NCBI GenBank assembly: GCA_040389065.1
Contig: JAZKAR010000035.1
Location: forward strand, 1-52,113
Direction: 5' to 3'
Length of the DNA: 52,113 bases
From: JAZKAR01 sp040389065
GTDB lineage: Bacteria > Pseudomonadota > Gammaproteobacteria > Burkholderiales > Casimicrobiaceae
Part shown: positions 26,672-35,130 of the stretch, in pieces
How positions within the stretch are numbered: position 1 is the stretch's first letter
How the letters are laid out: the number at the start of each line of letters is the position of its first letter
Translations under genes and position numbers: made by a program
Notes under the pieces: model-generated
Seen by the model: the letters and a program-made list of their open reading frames with translations, nothing else
Database searches by the model: none
Told to the model about the DNA's origin: nothing

Positions 26672-27394
26672 GTGTCTCAAACATTAACTGATTTACCCAA
26701 TATACAGCCTGATTTATTCAAAACACCTACTCCATCGCATTTTTCCAATGTATCTACATCCTCACACGCACCGCGATTTTTACTCTTATATGGTTCTATA
26801 AGAGAGCGTTCTTATAGCCGGTTGTTGACGATGGAAGCGGCTCGACTATTGGAAGCATTAGGGGGTGAAGTACGCATTTTTCATCCAAATGACTTACCGC
26901 TACCTGACGGAGCACCTGAAACACATCCTAAAGTACAGGAGCTGAGAAGCTTGGCAGAGTGGGCAGAAGGTATGGTGTGGTGTTCTCCTGAACGTCATGG
27001 AGCCATGACAGGCATTATGAAAGCACAGATTGACTGGATACCCTTATCAATCGGCGCTGTAAGACCTACACAGGGTAAAACACTGGCCGTCATGGAAGTA
27101 TCGGGAGGCTCCCAGTCCTTCAATGCTGTAAACCAAATGCGAATTTTAGGACGGTGGATGCGTATGATTACCATCCCTAATCAATCCTCAGTTCCCAAAG
27201 CGTTTTTAGAATTTGATGAAGAAGGCAGAATGAAGCCTTCTTCATATTATGATCGCGTGGTAGATGTCATGGAAGAATTGATGAAGTTTACGCTGTTGAC
27301 GCGTGATGTTTCGCCATACCTTGTTGATCGGTACAGCGAGCGTAAGGAAAGTGCAGAAGAACTCTCGAAGCGCGTTAATCAGAAAAATATTTAA
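26672..27394 (+). CDS. arsH: ArsH-like NADPH-dependent FMN reductase
   Basis: The 240-aa flavodoxin-like protein starts at a GTG after AAGGAAG. It has the FMN-binding loop YGSIRERSYSR (about 40-50), the CSPERHGAMTG segment near 106-116, and EVSGGSQSFN near 143-152, all conserved in ArsH. ArsH oxidises trivalent organoarsenicals (e.g. methylarsenite) or acts as a quinone/metal reductase. It lies between the MFS and ynfA-like genes in the ars operon. Confidence 0.93.
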   Translation: MSQTLTDLPNIQPDLFKTPTPSHFSNVSTSSHAPRFLLLYGSIRERSYSRLLTMEAARLLEALGGEVRIFHPNDLPLPDGAPETHPKVQELRSLAEWAEGMVWCSPERHGAMTGIMKAQIDWIPLSIGAVRPTQGKTLAVMEVSGGSQSFNAVNQMRILGRWMRMITIPNQSSVPKAFLEFDEEGRMKPSSYYDRVVDVMEELMKFTLLTRDVSPYLVDRYSERKESAEELSKRVNQKNI

Positions 27395-27408
27395 CATCGA
27401 GTGCTTAA

Positions 27409-27741
27409 ATGCTATTAAAAACTATTTTGCTATTCGTTCTAACTGCCATAGCTGAAATTTTAGGATGCTTTCTGCCTTACTTGTGGTTAAAGAAAGAGGG
27501 TTCTATATGGTTACTGGTTCCAGCGGCGCTTAGTCTGGCATTATTTGTATGGTTATTAACATTACACCCGGCAGCCAGTGGTCGAGTTTATGCAGCCTAT
27601 GGCTGTGTCTATGTAGCGACTGCTTTAGTCTGGCTTAGAGTTGTAGATGGAATAAAACTATCTACAATGGACTGGGCAGGAGGAGCCATTGCGTTGCTCG
27701 GTATGTTAATTATTGTAGGTGGCTGGAATCCGAAATCTTAA
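27409..27741 (+). CDS. ynfA: YnfA-family small membrane protein
   Basis: The 110-aa protein has four hydrophobic helices and the family pattern AEILGCFLPYLWL near the start, HPAASGRVYAAYGCVYV in the middle and GGAIALLGMLIIV at the end. YnfA/UPF0060 proteins resemble small multidrug transporters and often ride on arsenic or mercury operons. It is the last gene of the ars operon, 14 bp after arsH. The next gene is convergent. Confidence 0.9.
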   Translation: MLLKTILLFVLTAIAEILGCFLPYLWLKKEGSIWLLVPAALSLALFVWLLTLHPAASGRVYAAYGCVYVATALVWLRVVDGIKLSTMDWAGGAIALLGMLIIVGGWNPKS

Positions 27742-27822
27742 CTCAGTGTCTTTCTTTTCTGCGCTACGGTACTTTATAAAATTGACGAGAAACTATGAGT
27801 AACTTATAAAAAACTTTGAATA

Positions 27823-28245
27823 TCAATGTGACTGTTGCTCAACAAAACGTTTACAAGTCGCCGTTGGGTAACTCTCCCTAGCTGCCTTAAATGTTCCATC
27901 TTTATAAAAGCTAAGCCACTTTCCAGCTACTGTTGGCGTTTCAGACAAGGTAAATGTTCCACGCCATGCCGAGTAATCCGGCAATACTACAGACAAAAAA
28001 ACGTTGTCTTTGTCACGAACTATATTTCCCTGGCTCATGGTCAGTTGTTTAGACGATTGTACGGAAACACTGACTATGCCTGTATAGGCATCAATATCCG
28101 CTATCCACGTACCCTCTGTATATGTTCCTTGGTAGCGGCCAGCCACATCACAAAAAACAGGAAGCCGAACAAGGTTAGTCACTACATTTTGACTAAATGA
28201 TGTCAAAGGTAGAGCGGCAAGTAATACAAATAAAATTTTACGCAT
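27823..28245 (-). CDS. Secreted protein of unknown function
   Basis: The chosen start MRKILFVLLAALPLTSFSQ at 28245 gives 140 aa with a signal peptide cleaved near SFSQ. The mature part is beta-rich by eye and has just two Cys (in VFCDVAG and TATCKRF) that may form a disulfide. I recognise no family; the GxYxGTYTEGTWIADID and WRGTF pattern hints at a small beta-barrel like a lipocalin-style fold, but this is a guess. It is convergent with the ars operon and not obviously linked to it. Confidence 0.55.
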   Translation of the reverse strand: MRKILFVLLAALPLTSFSQNVVTNLVRLPVFCDVAGRYQGTYTEGTWIADIDAYTGIVSVSVQSSKQLTMSQGNIVRDKDNVFLSVVLPDYSAWRGTFTLSETPTVAGKWLSFYKDGTFKAARESYPTATCKRFVEQQSH

Positions 28246-28315
28246 ACCAACACACAAAAACATATTATTTCAATATCTTATCACAAGATATTGAAATCAA
28301 AATACCCTTTTCATC

Positions 28316-28443
28316 AGCGGCAATGCCGCTCTATTGGGGGGATGACGGGCGGGGTTGCGTAGCAACGGGTCTGAGCTGTCGGGGGGCGTTAGCCCACCCA
28401 AGAAGCGGCTTAAAATCTAGCAGCTCTCATGGAATGAGAACTG
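28316..28443. repeat. Cluster of mini-hairpins with 3-4 nt loops
   Basis: Four short perfect or near-perfect stems lie close together: AGCGGC-AAT-GCCGCT (28316-28330), GTTGC-GTA-GCAAC (28354-28366), GGGC-GTTA-GCCC (28384-28395) and CAGCTCTCAT-GGA-ATGAGAACTG (28421-28443, one mismatch). G-runs lie between them, and the local GC is far above the flanks. The same style of mini-hairpins recurs at 43474-43697 near oriV. The cluster lies between two leftward genes and may act as an extended transcription stop or a DNA-structure element; the function is unknown. Confidence 0.6.
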
Positions 28444-28459
28444 CCATACATTAAACCCC

Positions 28460-28798
28460 TCAAGCGTAACTGCTATAACAAACCGGCTTACCGTCCCAAA
28501 GTGATGCAGAGGTATAAGATTCAATCCTGATCGAGTCACCATGTTTCACGCGGTGCATGCGCTCTTTCGCGTTTTCCTTAAACTCGTTGATTAAAGGCGT
28601 CGTCGTTCCGCTCATATCGGCGGTTGCTACTTTTTGCTGTTTTAACTCTTTCACCCAAACAGATTGGGCGGTAGTCCTAACAACCTGAAAAAAATCGACA
28701 TTGGTTTGCTCATAGCCCCAGCTACTATATAAAACATCATTGATTTTAAGCGTATGTGCAGATTTTTTAGCTTTAATGTTTTGAGGTGTCGTTTGCAT
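28460..28798 (-). CDS. Conserved-looking plasmid protein, unknown function
   Basis: The 112-aa soluble protein starts after a good TAAGGA site. It has a basic N-terminus, a segment INDVLYSSWGYEQTNVDFFQVV and a C-terminal positively charged region. The INDVLYSSWGYEQTNVDFYQV style sequence is typical of small proteins found beside ArdC-like and DUF3560 genes on plasmids, but I know no function. It is the third gene in the leftward DUF3560/ArdC-like group. Confidence 0.6.
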   Translation of the reverse strand: MQTTPQNIKAKKSAHTLKINDVLYSSWGYEQTNVDFFQVVRTTAQSVWVKELKQQKVATADMSGTTTPLINEFKENAKERMHRVKHGDSIRIESYTSASLWDGKPVCYSSYA

Positions 28799-28833
28799 GG
28801 TTTAATTTCCTTAATTTAAAAAATGATGCTTTT

Positions 28834-29202
28834 TTATTGGTTGATGTGGTGGGTGTTTTCTTCTAAAAGCTTGGTTTGGCTAATATGAAAAACATTCGTC
28901 TTTTTTGCTTTGTTTACAGGTATTTCTTCTCCAGTTTCCTTATCCTTTTTGACGCATGGAATGACGGTGATAATCTGTACCCCGTGCTCCCCTTTTTTCA
29001 CTACTCGCCCTAATGCTTTCCAAGCGTTAAATGTAAAAACATTTTCACGCGGTAGAATTTGATCCATAGGAATACCCTTTTTCTCAAACTCCTCAAATAT
29101 CTGCTCATAGTTGGCGAAGCTCTGCCCTTTTACTGCATTTTCTAGGGCTTGCTGCTCAATCATTGCCCTATCAAGGGGTGGTTTTTTAGCTGCATTTCTC
29201 AT
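28834..29202 (-). CDS. ArdC-like N-terminal domain protein
   Basis: From the ATG at 29202 (a TTG 15 bp upstream is a poorer start) the product is about 122 aa. The central segment FTFNAWKALGRVVKKGEHGV followed by IITVIPCVKK matches the N-terminal single-stranded-DNA-binding domain of ArdC-type antirestriction proteins and related plasmid primases. Full ArdC has a C-terminal metalloprotease domain (HExxH), which is absent here, so this is the ssDNA-binding part only. A role during entry of transferred DNA is inferred from the family. Confidence 0.75.
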   Translation of the reverse strand: MRNAAKKPPLDRAMIEQQALENAVKGQSFANYEQIFEEFEKKGIPMDQILPRENVFTFNAWKALGRVVKKGEHGVQIITVIPCVKKDKETGEEIPVNKAKKTNVFHISQTKLLEENTHHINQ

Positions 29203-29235
29203 TGGGTTATCTTTCAAAATATAAGAGGGGGTTTA

Positions 29236-30075
29236 TTAGGCGTTTTGGTCGAGTATTTTTCTAATCTGCTGCGCTGCATATAAGCCAGCATTGTTAAGCT
29301 GGCGAACCCATGCGCCACGGCTAGGACTCCATTTAAAGGTGTGCTTCCTTAATACGCCTCTGGTCGCCTCATCTGGTTTTCCGTCAAAAATGAACATTAC
29401 GCGGTTTTCTGCGGTATCTTCTCGATAGGTATAGCCGTTCCCTTCCTCTTCTTTGTCCTCCCTCTTGGCACGTTTTTCTAAATCCTGAATACGTAATTTA
29501 ATGCGCCTCATGTTCGCGTTGTTGTTGCTGAGTTGATAGGCTGCAAAGCCAATACGACCGCAAAAATCAGGTTTAAATAAGCTTTCTATTCCCTGTTCTG
29601 AATAACCCAACGCCTTTAAGCCTTCCCGATTATTTTTTCTAATACAGGCATTCACTTTTTTCATTCGATCTTGAAGGGCTTCACAATCAGAAAGCTCGGC
29701 TTTTAGTTTTTGAATGGCTTCGGGATCATCGCTAGATATGCCGCCAGAACCCACAGAAGCGGCTTTTCCCTCGTAATAACTTGCTTTATCACTGAGCGCA
29801 AACGATTTGCCGTAGGTGTTATGAATGCGGCTTCTAAAATTTCTATCTCTGCGCTCTGAATGATGGCCTACTAGAATAGGCTGCCCAAACGGAATACACG
29901 ACGACATAGACCGAGCTTGTTTATAAACAGAATCACTTTGTTGTCTCGCTTTTGCTGCTAGGCTTGTGTATCTGTCACGTTTTCTTTCTAGCCTTTCCTC
30001 ATAAGCGTTTAAAGGCTTTGAATCCTTACTTTCTTCTGAAATAATTAGGTTTATTTGTTGCTGATTAGTTTCCAT
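29236..30075 (-). CDS. DUF3560-domain protein
   Basis: The 279-aa protein follows a GGAGA site and shows the DUF3560 pattern: YEERLERKRDRYTSLAAKAR near 25-44, IPFGQPILVGHHSERRDRNF near 61-80, then a helical region. The C-terminal part (about 215-279: MFIFDGKPDEATRGVLRKHTFKWSP) resembles a second small domain often attached to DUF3560. The function of the family is unknown; its genes are common on plasmids next to ArdC-like genes. It is the first gene of the leftward group, downstream (in transcription sense) of the long hairpin at 30192-30361. Confidence 0.8.
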   Translation of the reverse strand: METNQQQINLIISEESKDSKPLNAYEERLERKRDRYTSLAAKARQQSDSVYKQARSMSSCIPFGQPILVGHHSERRDRNFRSRIHNTYGKSFALSDKASYYEGKAASVGSGGISSDDPEAIQKLKAELSDCEALQDRMKKVNACIRKNNREGLKALGYSEQGIESLFKPDFCGRIGFAAYQLSNNNANMRRIKLRIQDLEKRAKREDKEEEGNGYTYREDTAENRVMFIFDGKPDEATRGVLRKHTFKWSPSRGAWVRQLNNAGLYAAQQIRKILDQNA

Positions 30076-30191
30076 GTTGTCTCCATGCTTTTAAAAAAAG
30101 AGGGGTTAAAAAATCTTTTCTTGATTCGCTGGAGCCCTTTTTTAGAATCTTCTTTTTCTTTTTGAAAATCCTGCTGCTCCAGTAAATCTTT

Positions 30192-30361
30192 TCCGTCATC
30201 TGCCGTTTGCCCGGCGATATGACGCCCGACTCATAGGGGCTTTATTACAAGGGACGTGGAATACCGGAGGGAGGAACGACTGAGGATATGCCGCCGAAAG
30301 CCCTTGTAATAAAGACCGAGTCGGGCAGTATTCGACGAAATGGCAAACGGTAGATGACGGA
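30192..30361. ncRNA. Long structured hairpin (~170 nt), RNA or ssDNA element
   Basis: Three nested paired blocks are visible. Outer: 30192-30211 with 30342-30361 (20 bp, the only non-Watson-Crick pair is G-T, i.e. G-U in RNA). Middle: GCCCGACTC (30224-30232) with GAGTCGGGC (30318-30326). Inner: 30237-30253 with 30301-30317 (16 of 17 pairs). Two internal loops and a 47-nt apical region separate them. The GC content is higher than the surrounding AT-rich DNA. It lies 117 bp upstream of the leftward DUF3560/ArdC-like group. It may be a structured RNA, a leader, or a single-stranded-DNA promoter active during plasmid entry. Type ncRNA is provisional. Confidence 0.6.
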
Positions 30362-30390
30362 TTGATGGAGTAGCGGGATGTTCAAAAAGA

Positions 30391-30427
30391 AAACCCACTC
30401 CTGAAGCATCGCGTAAGGAGTGGGTTT
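30391..30427 (-). terminator. Intrinsic terminator (leftward)
   Basis: AAACCCACTCCT (30391-30402) and AGGAGTGGGTTT (30416-30427) form a perfect 12-bp stem with a 13-nt loop. On the minus strand the stem runs into TTTTCTTTTT, a good U-tract. No gene is seen to its right that would read into it (the PLD gene at 30849 is rightward), so it may isolate the hairpin element from leftward readthrough or end an unannotated leftward transcript. Confidence 0.65.
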
Positions 30428-30848
30428 ATACGCAGCTTGGCTGCGCTATCAGTTCAACCTTTATAAGCCTATATGGGTATTAACTTCTAACAAAATAATA
30501 TAATTATTAAATGGTAGAAAAACTAGTTATTAAGATTTACAATTTCATCTTTTTCTTATTTGGAACGTAGGAAATAAAAATAACAATAGTACCTTTGATA
30601 TGAGAATTTATTTATGTTTTTTATATTGCATAAGCATTTAGGAAATATAATGATATTATCCAACTACATATGATTTTATAGCATCATTATTATTTAGATG
30701 TTGCTAATAATAGAAATTTGATCTCTAAATATGAGCGTATATGAAAATATACTACCAACAAAACATTTTATACAGTTTTTAACCAAATGCTATTGTCGTT
30801 TGATGGTCATTTCTTATTAATTTCAGTAAAGATTAAAAATTTTAATAT
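30428..30848. other. AT-rich gap with no recognised gene
   Basis: About 420 bp of very AT-rich DNA without a supported reading frame. It must contain the promoter of the PLD gene at 30849, but no -35/-10 pair stands out among many AT-rich matches. It marks the start of the low-GC accessory island. Confidence 0.4.
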
Positions 30849-32207
30849 ATGAAACTCATTGCAAATGCTGTAAATAAAAATTTTATGCAAAGCATTCTTC
30901 CTTCTGTAGATGATGAGGTCGATGGAGTCCTAGCAGCTATTGCATATGGCGAAAACTCTAATACTGAAGAGTATGATTTCATTGGAAATTGCTTATCAAA
31001 TCATTATAGACTTGACATATGGATGCGATATGATCACACAGTCCCTGTTTCTGTTCCATTATTAAAAAGATTATTACGCCATCACAAGGATAATATTTTT
31101 TGTAAACTAATTCCTGATCAATTGCATAGCAAAATTATATGGTGGAAAGGCTATGGAGCATATATCGGTTCTGCAAATCTTACTGAAAGAGCATGGATAA
31201 GCAATATAGAATCAGGACTTTTTTTAACTGAATCTGATTTACACAGAGATAATCTTAATATTGAGCTTGATCAATTTTTTTATGAATTAATGAATATTGA
31301 ACAATCTTATCCTTTAAATGAAGAAATTATAAAGGAAATGGAAAGTTTTGAATTACAAAATCGTACTTTTGATAAATTAAAAAAGGAGTTATCTGGTAAA
31401 CGTAACATACCAATTTGGAATGGATTAACATCTTATGATAAAGAAAAAATGGATGACCGAAGAAAAGAAAGTTTTAGGCGCGAGTGGCATGAAACTTTAA
31501 CAGAGCTTCGCAGTATTGGTAAACGCTTAGAAGAGCACAAACCAAAGTGGATCAAAGAAAATATTTCTATCAGTTGGCAAATAGATCAATTCTTACATGC
31601 CTATTACTATAATAAAGTAGCAAGATTAGAACCTGTTGAAAAATGTTTTGCAAGGAATTCAAATGATCCTCAAGGAGCTGTTACACATGCTTTAAAGTGG
31701 TGGGAGAATACTGAGGATGCTCCTTCAAATGAGAATGAAACCTTTGATATTAGCGCTCCCCTTATTAGAAATTATCTTGCTCAAGACAAAATATTAAATG
31801 TTACAGCAGATCAATTTACTCAAATATGTGCAAGCACTCATGCAACACTTGATCATCTTATTAAAATAAGACTTTCAACTCTCGGAAAACCTGAACTAGA
31901 ACATCTTTCCAGAAACGAACGAATTCCTTTATTTGCTAATTGGCTATTTAATAAAAAAAATGCTAAAGGAATGTCTATCCTAGAGTTATTAAATTATGTT
32001 TTATATGGCGGTAAACATCTAGATTTATGGGAAAGACTTTATACAGCCTCACATAATTCTCAATATACTTTTCCTCACTATGGAATTAATTCTATAGCTG
32101 AATTAGTAGGTTGGGCACTACCAGATATTGAGCCTATTCTTCCTCCAAGAAATGGTAGAACAAGCAAGGCTCTTAGAGCATTAGGCTTCGATGTCACGAT
32201 TTATTAA
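30849..32207 (+). CDS. Phospholipase D-like (HKD) protein, putative defence nuclease
   Basis: The 452-aa protein has one PLD-type active-site motif: H93-x-K95 (LHSKIIWW) followed by GSANLTERAW (107-116), as in PLD-family nucleases that work as dimers. The long C-terminal part (about 130-452) is helical, with no recognised domain and a conserved-looking end GRTSKALRALGF. No ribosome site is visible. PLD-family nucleases occur in restriction and abortive-infection systems. It is alone on its strand for 700 bp on either side, within an AT-rich island carrying other defence-like genes; role inferred. Confidence 0.7.
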   Translation: MKLIANAVNKNFMQSILPSVDDEVDGVLAAIAYGENSNTEEYDFIGNCLSNHYRLDIWMRYDHTVPVSVPLLKRLLRHHKDNIFCKLIPDQLHSKIIWWKGYGAYIGSANLTERAWISNIESGLFLTESDLHRDNLNIELDQFFYELMNIEQSYPLNEEIIKEMESFELQNRTFDKLKKELSGKRNIPIWNGLTSYDKEKMDDRRKESFRREWHETLTELRSIGKRLEEHKPKWIKENISISWQIDQFLHAYYYNKVARLEPVEKCFARNSNDPQGAVTHALKWWENTEDAPSNENETFDISAPLIRNYLAQDKILNVTADQFTQICASTHATLDHLIKIRLSTLGKPELEHLSRNERIPLFANWLFNKKNAKGMSILELLNYVLYGGKHLDLWERLYTASHNSQYTFPHYGINSIAELVGWALPDIEPILPPRNGRTSKALRALGFDVTIY

Positions 32208-32442
32208 ATATTACTGACTGTTCTTAGAAAACTCTAAAAGAGATTTTAAAAGCTCTTTATTTTGTTTATGAATTATGCCGCGCCCAGCAAAACGCCCTAT
32301 TATCTGCTCTTCTTTCCTGAACTTTTCTACTAATCAGTGATTTAGCGATAAATTCTCTTTCGCCATTTTGTTTTTTAATCAATCATTGCTTTCGAAATAG
32401 TGCGCAGTACTTTATGCTACTACCTTTAATAAGGAAGAAAGC

Positions 32443-34152
32443 ATGACAACTGAAATTTGCTATGAGTTGCTTTGCTTTGTCCCTATCAATACGAGTTCCA
32501 CAAACAAGATATTCGGCTTCTCTGAATTTCTCGCCGCTGTAGCGTTATTGGCAGTGATTTATACAGTTACTGATGTTAGATATAAGTTTCGAATTGCCGT
32601 TACTCCTGGCTCAATATATACCACAACCTTTGGATTGATCACAGTAATCGGCTTACAGACATTACTCACAGAAATCTGGATTGCCGAAGGATGGTGGGTT
32701 CCAAAAACTGTGTTTATCACATATGCTATTTGGCAGGGAATTTTTAGTCTGCTCTTTCTTGGCACATTCCTTACATGGATGTATTACGCATTTATTTGCC
32801 CACCCATTTTTGGTCGACGCAATGCATACCGTTTTGCACAAGAACTCTATAGATTTATCCTTCGCGGAAATGACGATGAGATGAGAGTCATTGCAAATGA
32901 GATAGTAAGATCTGTCAAACCTTTAGTAAAGTATTCAAGGCGTTTGCCACCCCCGTTTGATAGTGCAGAGGAAAGGCAAGAAAAAGCAAGATCGAAGATC
33001 GGCGTACAAGATTATGCGCATGATATTTTGCTACTCATTGCAAACCGAAAATTCTGTAGATATATCGTTGAAGCGTCCCCAGTAACTGCACAAGCTTTTT
33101 TTGATGAAATGTCGAGTACAAATAAATTTGACATACCTATAGGACAATTTGCACGGAATATTTCTAGCGAAGCTATCGCACAAAAAGGATCATTCCTTTA
33201 TGAAGAATCTGAAGGCTATAACACTGGATTATTAGGTTATCTAAAACCAGTCAGTACAGCAATATATGGAAATTATAAGCTTGTGGAAACACTTGGGCAC
33301 TATATTGCTTCACCATTAGATATTGACTATGAAGAGCAATGGGTATGGGATTGTAAACAATGGAAGGCATATTGTCGTGCAACGCTTATTACGCTACAAG
33401 ACTTTCTCAATCAAGGCAGAGGTTCACAAAATTCTTTTGTACTAAATCGTGCATTTGATGACATTAAAAGTGCCTATCGCGATTTATATAAACTCAATAA
33501 CATACCTGAAGCCTACGGCACTGATATCTATGAACGCCTTAGGGTAGCTGTTGAATTTGTAAGAAGTGCCATTGATTTAATTGACACGCAAACATCTCCA
33601 CCAAAACCTTTTCGTCGGATACGCGAAGGAACTTTCCCAAAAAATATTTATGATCATCTCGCCCTTTTGATATATGACATATGCTTCTCTGCTTCGACTG
33701 TGAAATCGCCAATAGAAAATTGTTGGACGATCCACCATAACATTGTTTGGAGCACTTTTTTTGATAACTGTGGCAGTGATAAACCTGCATTGAAAATTAT
33801 CAGATTTAAGGTTCGCCGTCTTCTTTATGATGAAATTGCACAACTTACCTGTTTACCTAATTTCAAAGGATCAAGAATTCTTGGTTTCTGTTTGAACGTA
33901 CTTGGTTTAAAGACAGGCCAGAATAAAGAAAATTATGGTAGAGACTCGTATGCGCTTGCGAAAGCAGTTCATTCTTGGACTCGAAAAAGCTATCTACATA
34001 TGCGAAATGAAAATCCCGAAGTAGCCGATTCAGTACTGATAGGAAGTCTAAGTTTTGATGAGCCAAATAACAGGCTTGTTAAAACATATCTAAAAGGGTT
34101 AAGCCGGGAGACTCCAAAGACATACTTAGACTTAGAGCCGCATCTACCTTAA
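32443..34152 (+). CDS. Membrane protein of unknown function (569 aa)
   Basis: The gene starts after a clear AAGGAAG. The N-terminal ~125 residues hold three hydrophobic segments (about 26-45, 62-80 and 90-118), followed by a cytoplasmic-looking domain of ~440 aa without recognised motifs. Such a membrane anchor plus large soluble domain is common among uncharacterised defence proteins. A weak hairpin (32237-32258) that may end the PLD transcript lies in the 235-bp gap before it. No partner gene is coupled to it; the next gene is the resolvase. I do not recognise a family. Confidence 0.6.
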   Translation: MTTEICYELLCFVPINTSSTNKIFGFSEFLAAVALLAVIYTVTDVRYKFRIAVTPGSIYTTTFGLITVIGLQTLLTEIWIAEGWWVPKTVFITYAIWQGIFSLLFLGTFLTWMYYAFICPPIFGRRNAYRFAQELYRFILRGNDDEMRVIANEIVRSVKPLVKYSRRLPPPFDSAEERQEKARSKIGVQDYAHDILLLIANRKFCRYIVEASPVTAQAFFDEMSSTNKFDIPIGQFARNISSEAIAQKGSFLYEESEGYNTGLLGYLKPVSTAIYGNYKLVETLGHYIASPLDIDYEEQWVWDCKQWKAYCRATLITLQDFLNQGRGSQNSFVLNRAFDDIKSAYRDLYKLNNIPEAYGTDIYERLRVAVEFVRSAIDLIDTQTSPPKPFRRIREGTFPKNIYDHLALLIYDICFSASTVKSPIENCWTIHHNIVWSTFFDNCGSDKPALKIIRFKVRRLLYDEIAQLTCLPNFKGSRILGFCLNVLGLKTGQNKENYGRDSYALAKAVHSWTRKSYLHMRNENPEVADSVLIGSLSFDEPNNRLVKTYLKGLSRETPKTYLDLEPHLP

Positions 34153-34277
34153 AGAGATCTATAACGTGATTTTGATTTAATTAATTGCTTTCCACAAAGA
34201 AAAGCTTAGATTAAAAAATTCATAGGAAAATAACAAAACCTTATTTTTAGAATAAATTATCTAAAATTTGTAACAAA

Positions 34278-34383
34278 TAGCCAATATACATAGCCAAATA
34301 AAAGCTAGCCAATTTACATTGCCTTTGTAATTTTTAGCCACATGCTTTATGATTGGTCAATTAGAGTATACTTAAATTGGCTA
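34278..34383 (+). promoter_or_regulatory. res-like repeat region upstream of the resolvase
   Basis: Copies of TAGCCAAT-type octamers occur at 34278, 34291, 34306 and 34335, with an inverted copy ATTGGCTA at 34376. The copies at 34306-34316 (TAGCCAATTTA) and 34373-34383 (TAAATTGGCTA) form a perfect 11-bp inverted repeat. The last ends 6 bp before the resolvase ATG. This matches the idea of a multi-subsite res site that doubles as operator. The 10-mer TAGCCAATAT (34278-34287) also appears at 47121-47130. Confidence 0.6.
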
Positions 34384-34389
34384 ATATTT

Positions 34390-35016
34390 ATGAAAATCGC
34401 TCGTATTTACCTCCGCGTCAGTACCGAAGAACAGGATTTAACTCGCCAAGCTGAAATTGAGACTAGCACTCGTGCGGCTGGTTATTACATCGCTGGTGTT
34501 TATCGTGAAAAAGCTTCTGGCGCTCGTAGTGATCGGCCAGAATTGCTTCGTATGATTTCTGATCTGCAACCAGACGATGTTGTAATTGCTGAAAAAATTG
34601 ATCGTATCAGCCGCCTCCCTTTACCTGAAGCCGAAAAACTCGTCAGTTCAATTCGCTTAAAAGGAGCACGATTAGCAGTACCAGGCTTAGTTGATCTGTC
34701 TGAAATCACCGCTGGGGTTGATGGCATCGCTAAGATCGTTTTGGAGTCTATCCAAGAATTACTGCTCAAGCTTGCTCTTCAGATGGCTCGTGATGACTAC
34801 GAAACACGTCGTGAGCGCCAACAACAAGGCGTACAGCTTGCGAAAAAATCTGGTAAGTATAAAGGAAGAAAAGAAGACTCTATTATACACCAACGCATTA
34901 TTGCACTTCGCAGAGCTGGCAATACTATTCATAAAACTGCCGAATTAGCTGGCTGTAGCATAAGCCAAGTTAAACGGATTTGGGCGATATATAAAAATAC
35001 AAAACATCTCTTATGA
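34390..35016 (+). CDS. Serine recombinase (resolvase/invertase family)
   Basis: The start at 34390 gives 208 aa beginning MKIARIYLRVSTEEQDLTRQ, with the catalytic Ser at residue 11 and the usual conserved Arg residues (EKIDRISRLP segment). The C-terminus has a helix-turn-helix (AGNTIHKTAELAGCSISQVKRIW). An in-frame start 48 bp upstream would lie inside the repeat region. It likely resolves plasmid multimers or a transposon cointegrate at the adjacent res-like site. A decayed duplicate of its last third lies at 36668-36935, beyond the nuclease-like gene. Confidence 0.92.
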   Translation: MKIARIYLRVSTEEQDLTRQAEIETSTRAAGYYIAGVYREKASGARSDRPELLRMISDLQPDDVVIAEKIDRISRLPLPEAEKLVSSIRLKGARLAVPGLVDLSEITAGVDGIAKIVLESIQELLLKLALQMARDDYETRRERQQQGVQLAKKSGKYKGRKEDSIIHQRIIALRRAGNTIHKTAELAGCSISQVKRIWAIYKNTKHLL

Positions 35017-35130
35017 AAAAGTCTTCTTATAAACTCTGTTAAGGAGCTGCACTAGTTAACTAAAAAATGTTAGTTAGGAAAAGTAGACTGTTTAATACAA
35101 TCGCTGAAATTTCAAAAGATTGATTTCAAA

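Noticed and set aside
28197..28454. An 85-codon rightward frame
   Set aside because: It runs through the start of the secreted-protein gene and the mini-hairpin cluster, has no ribosome site and an odd composition.
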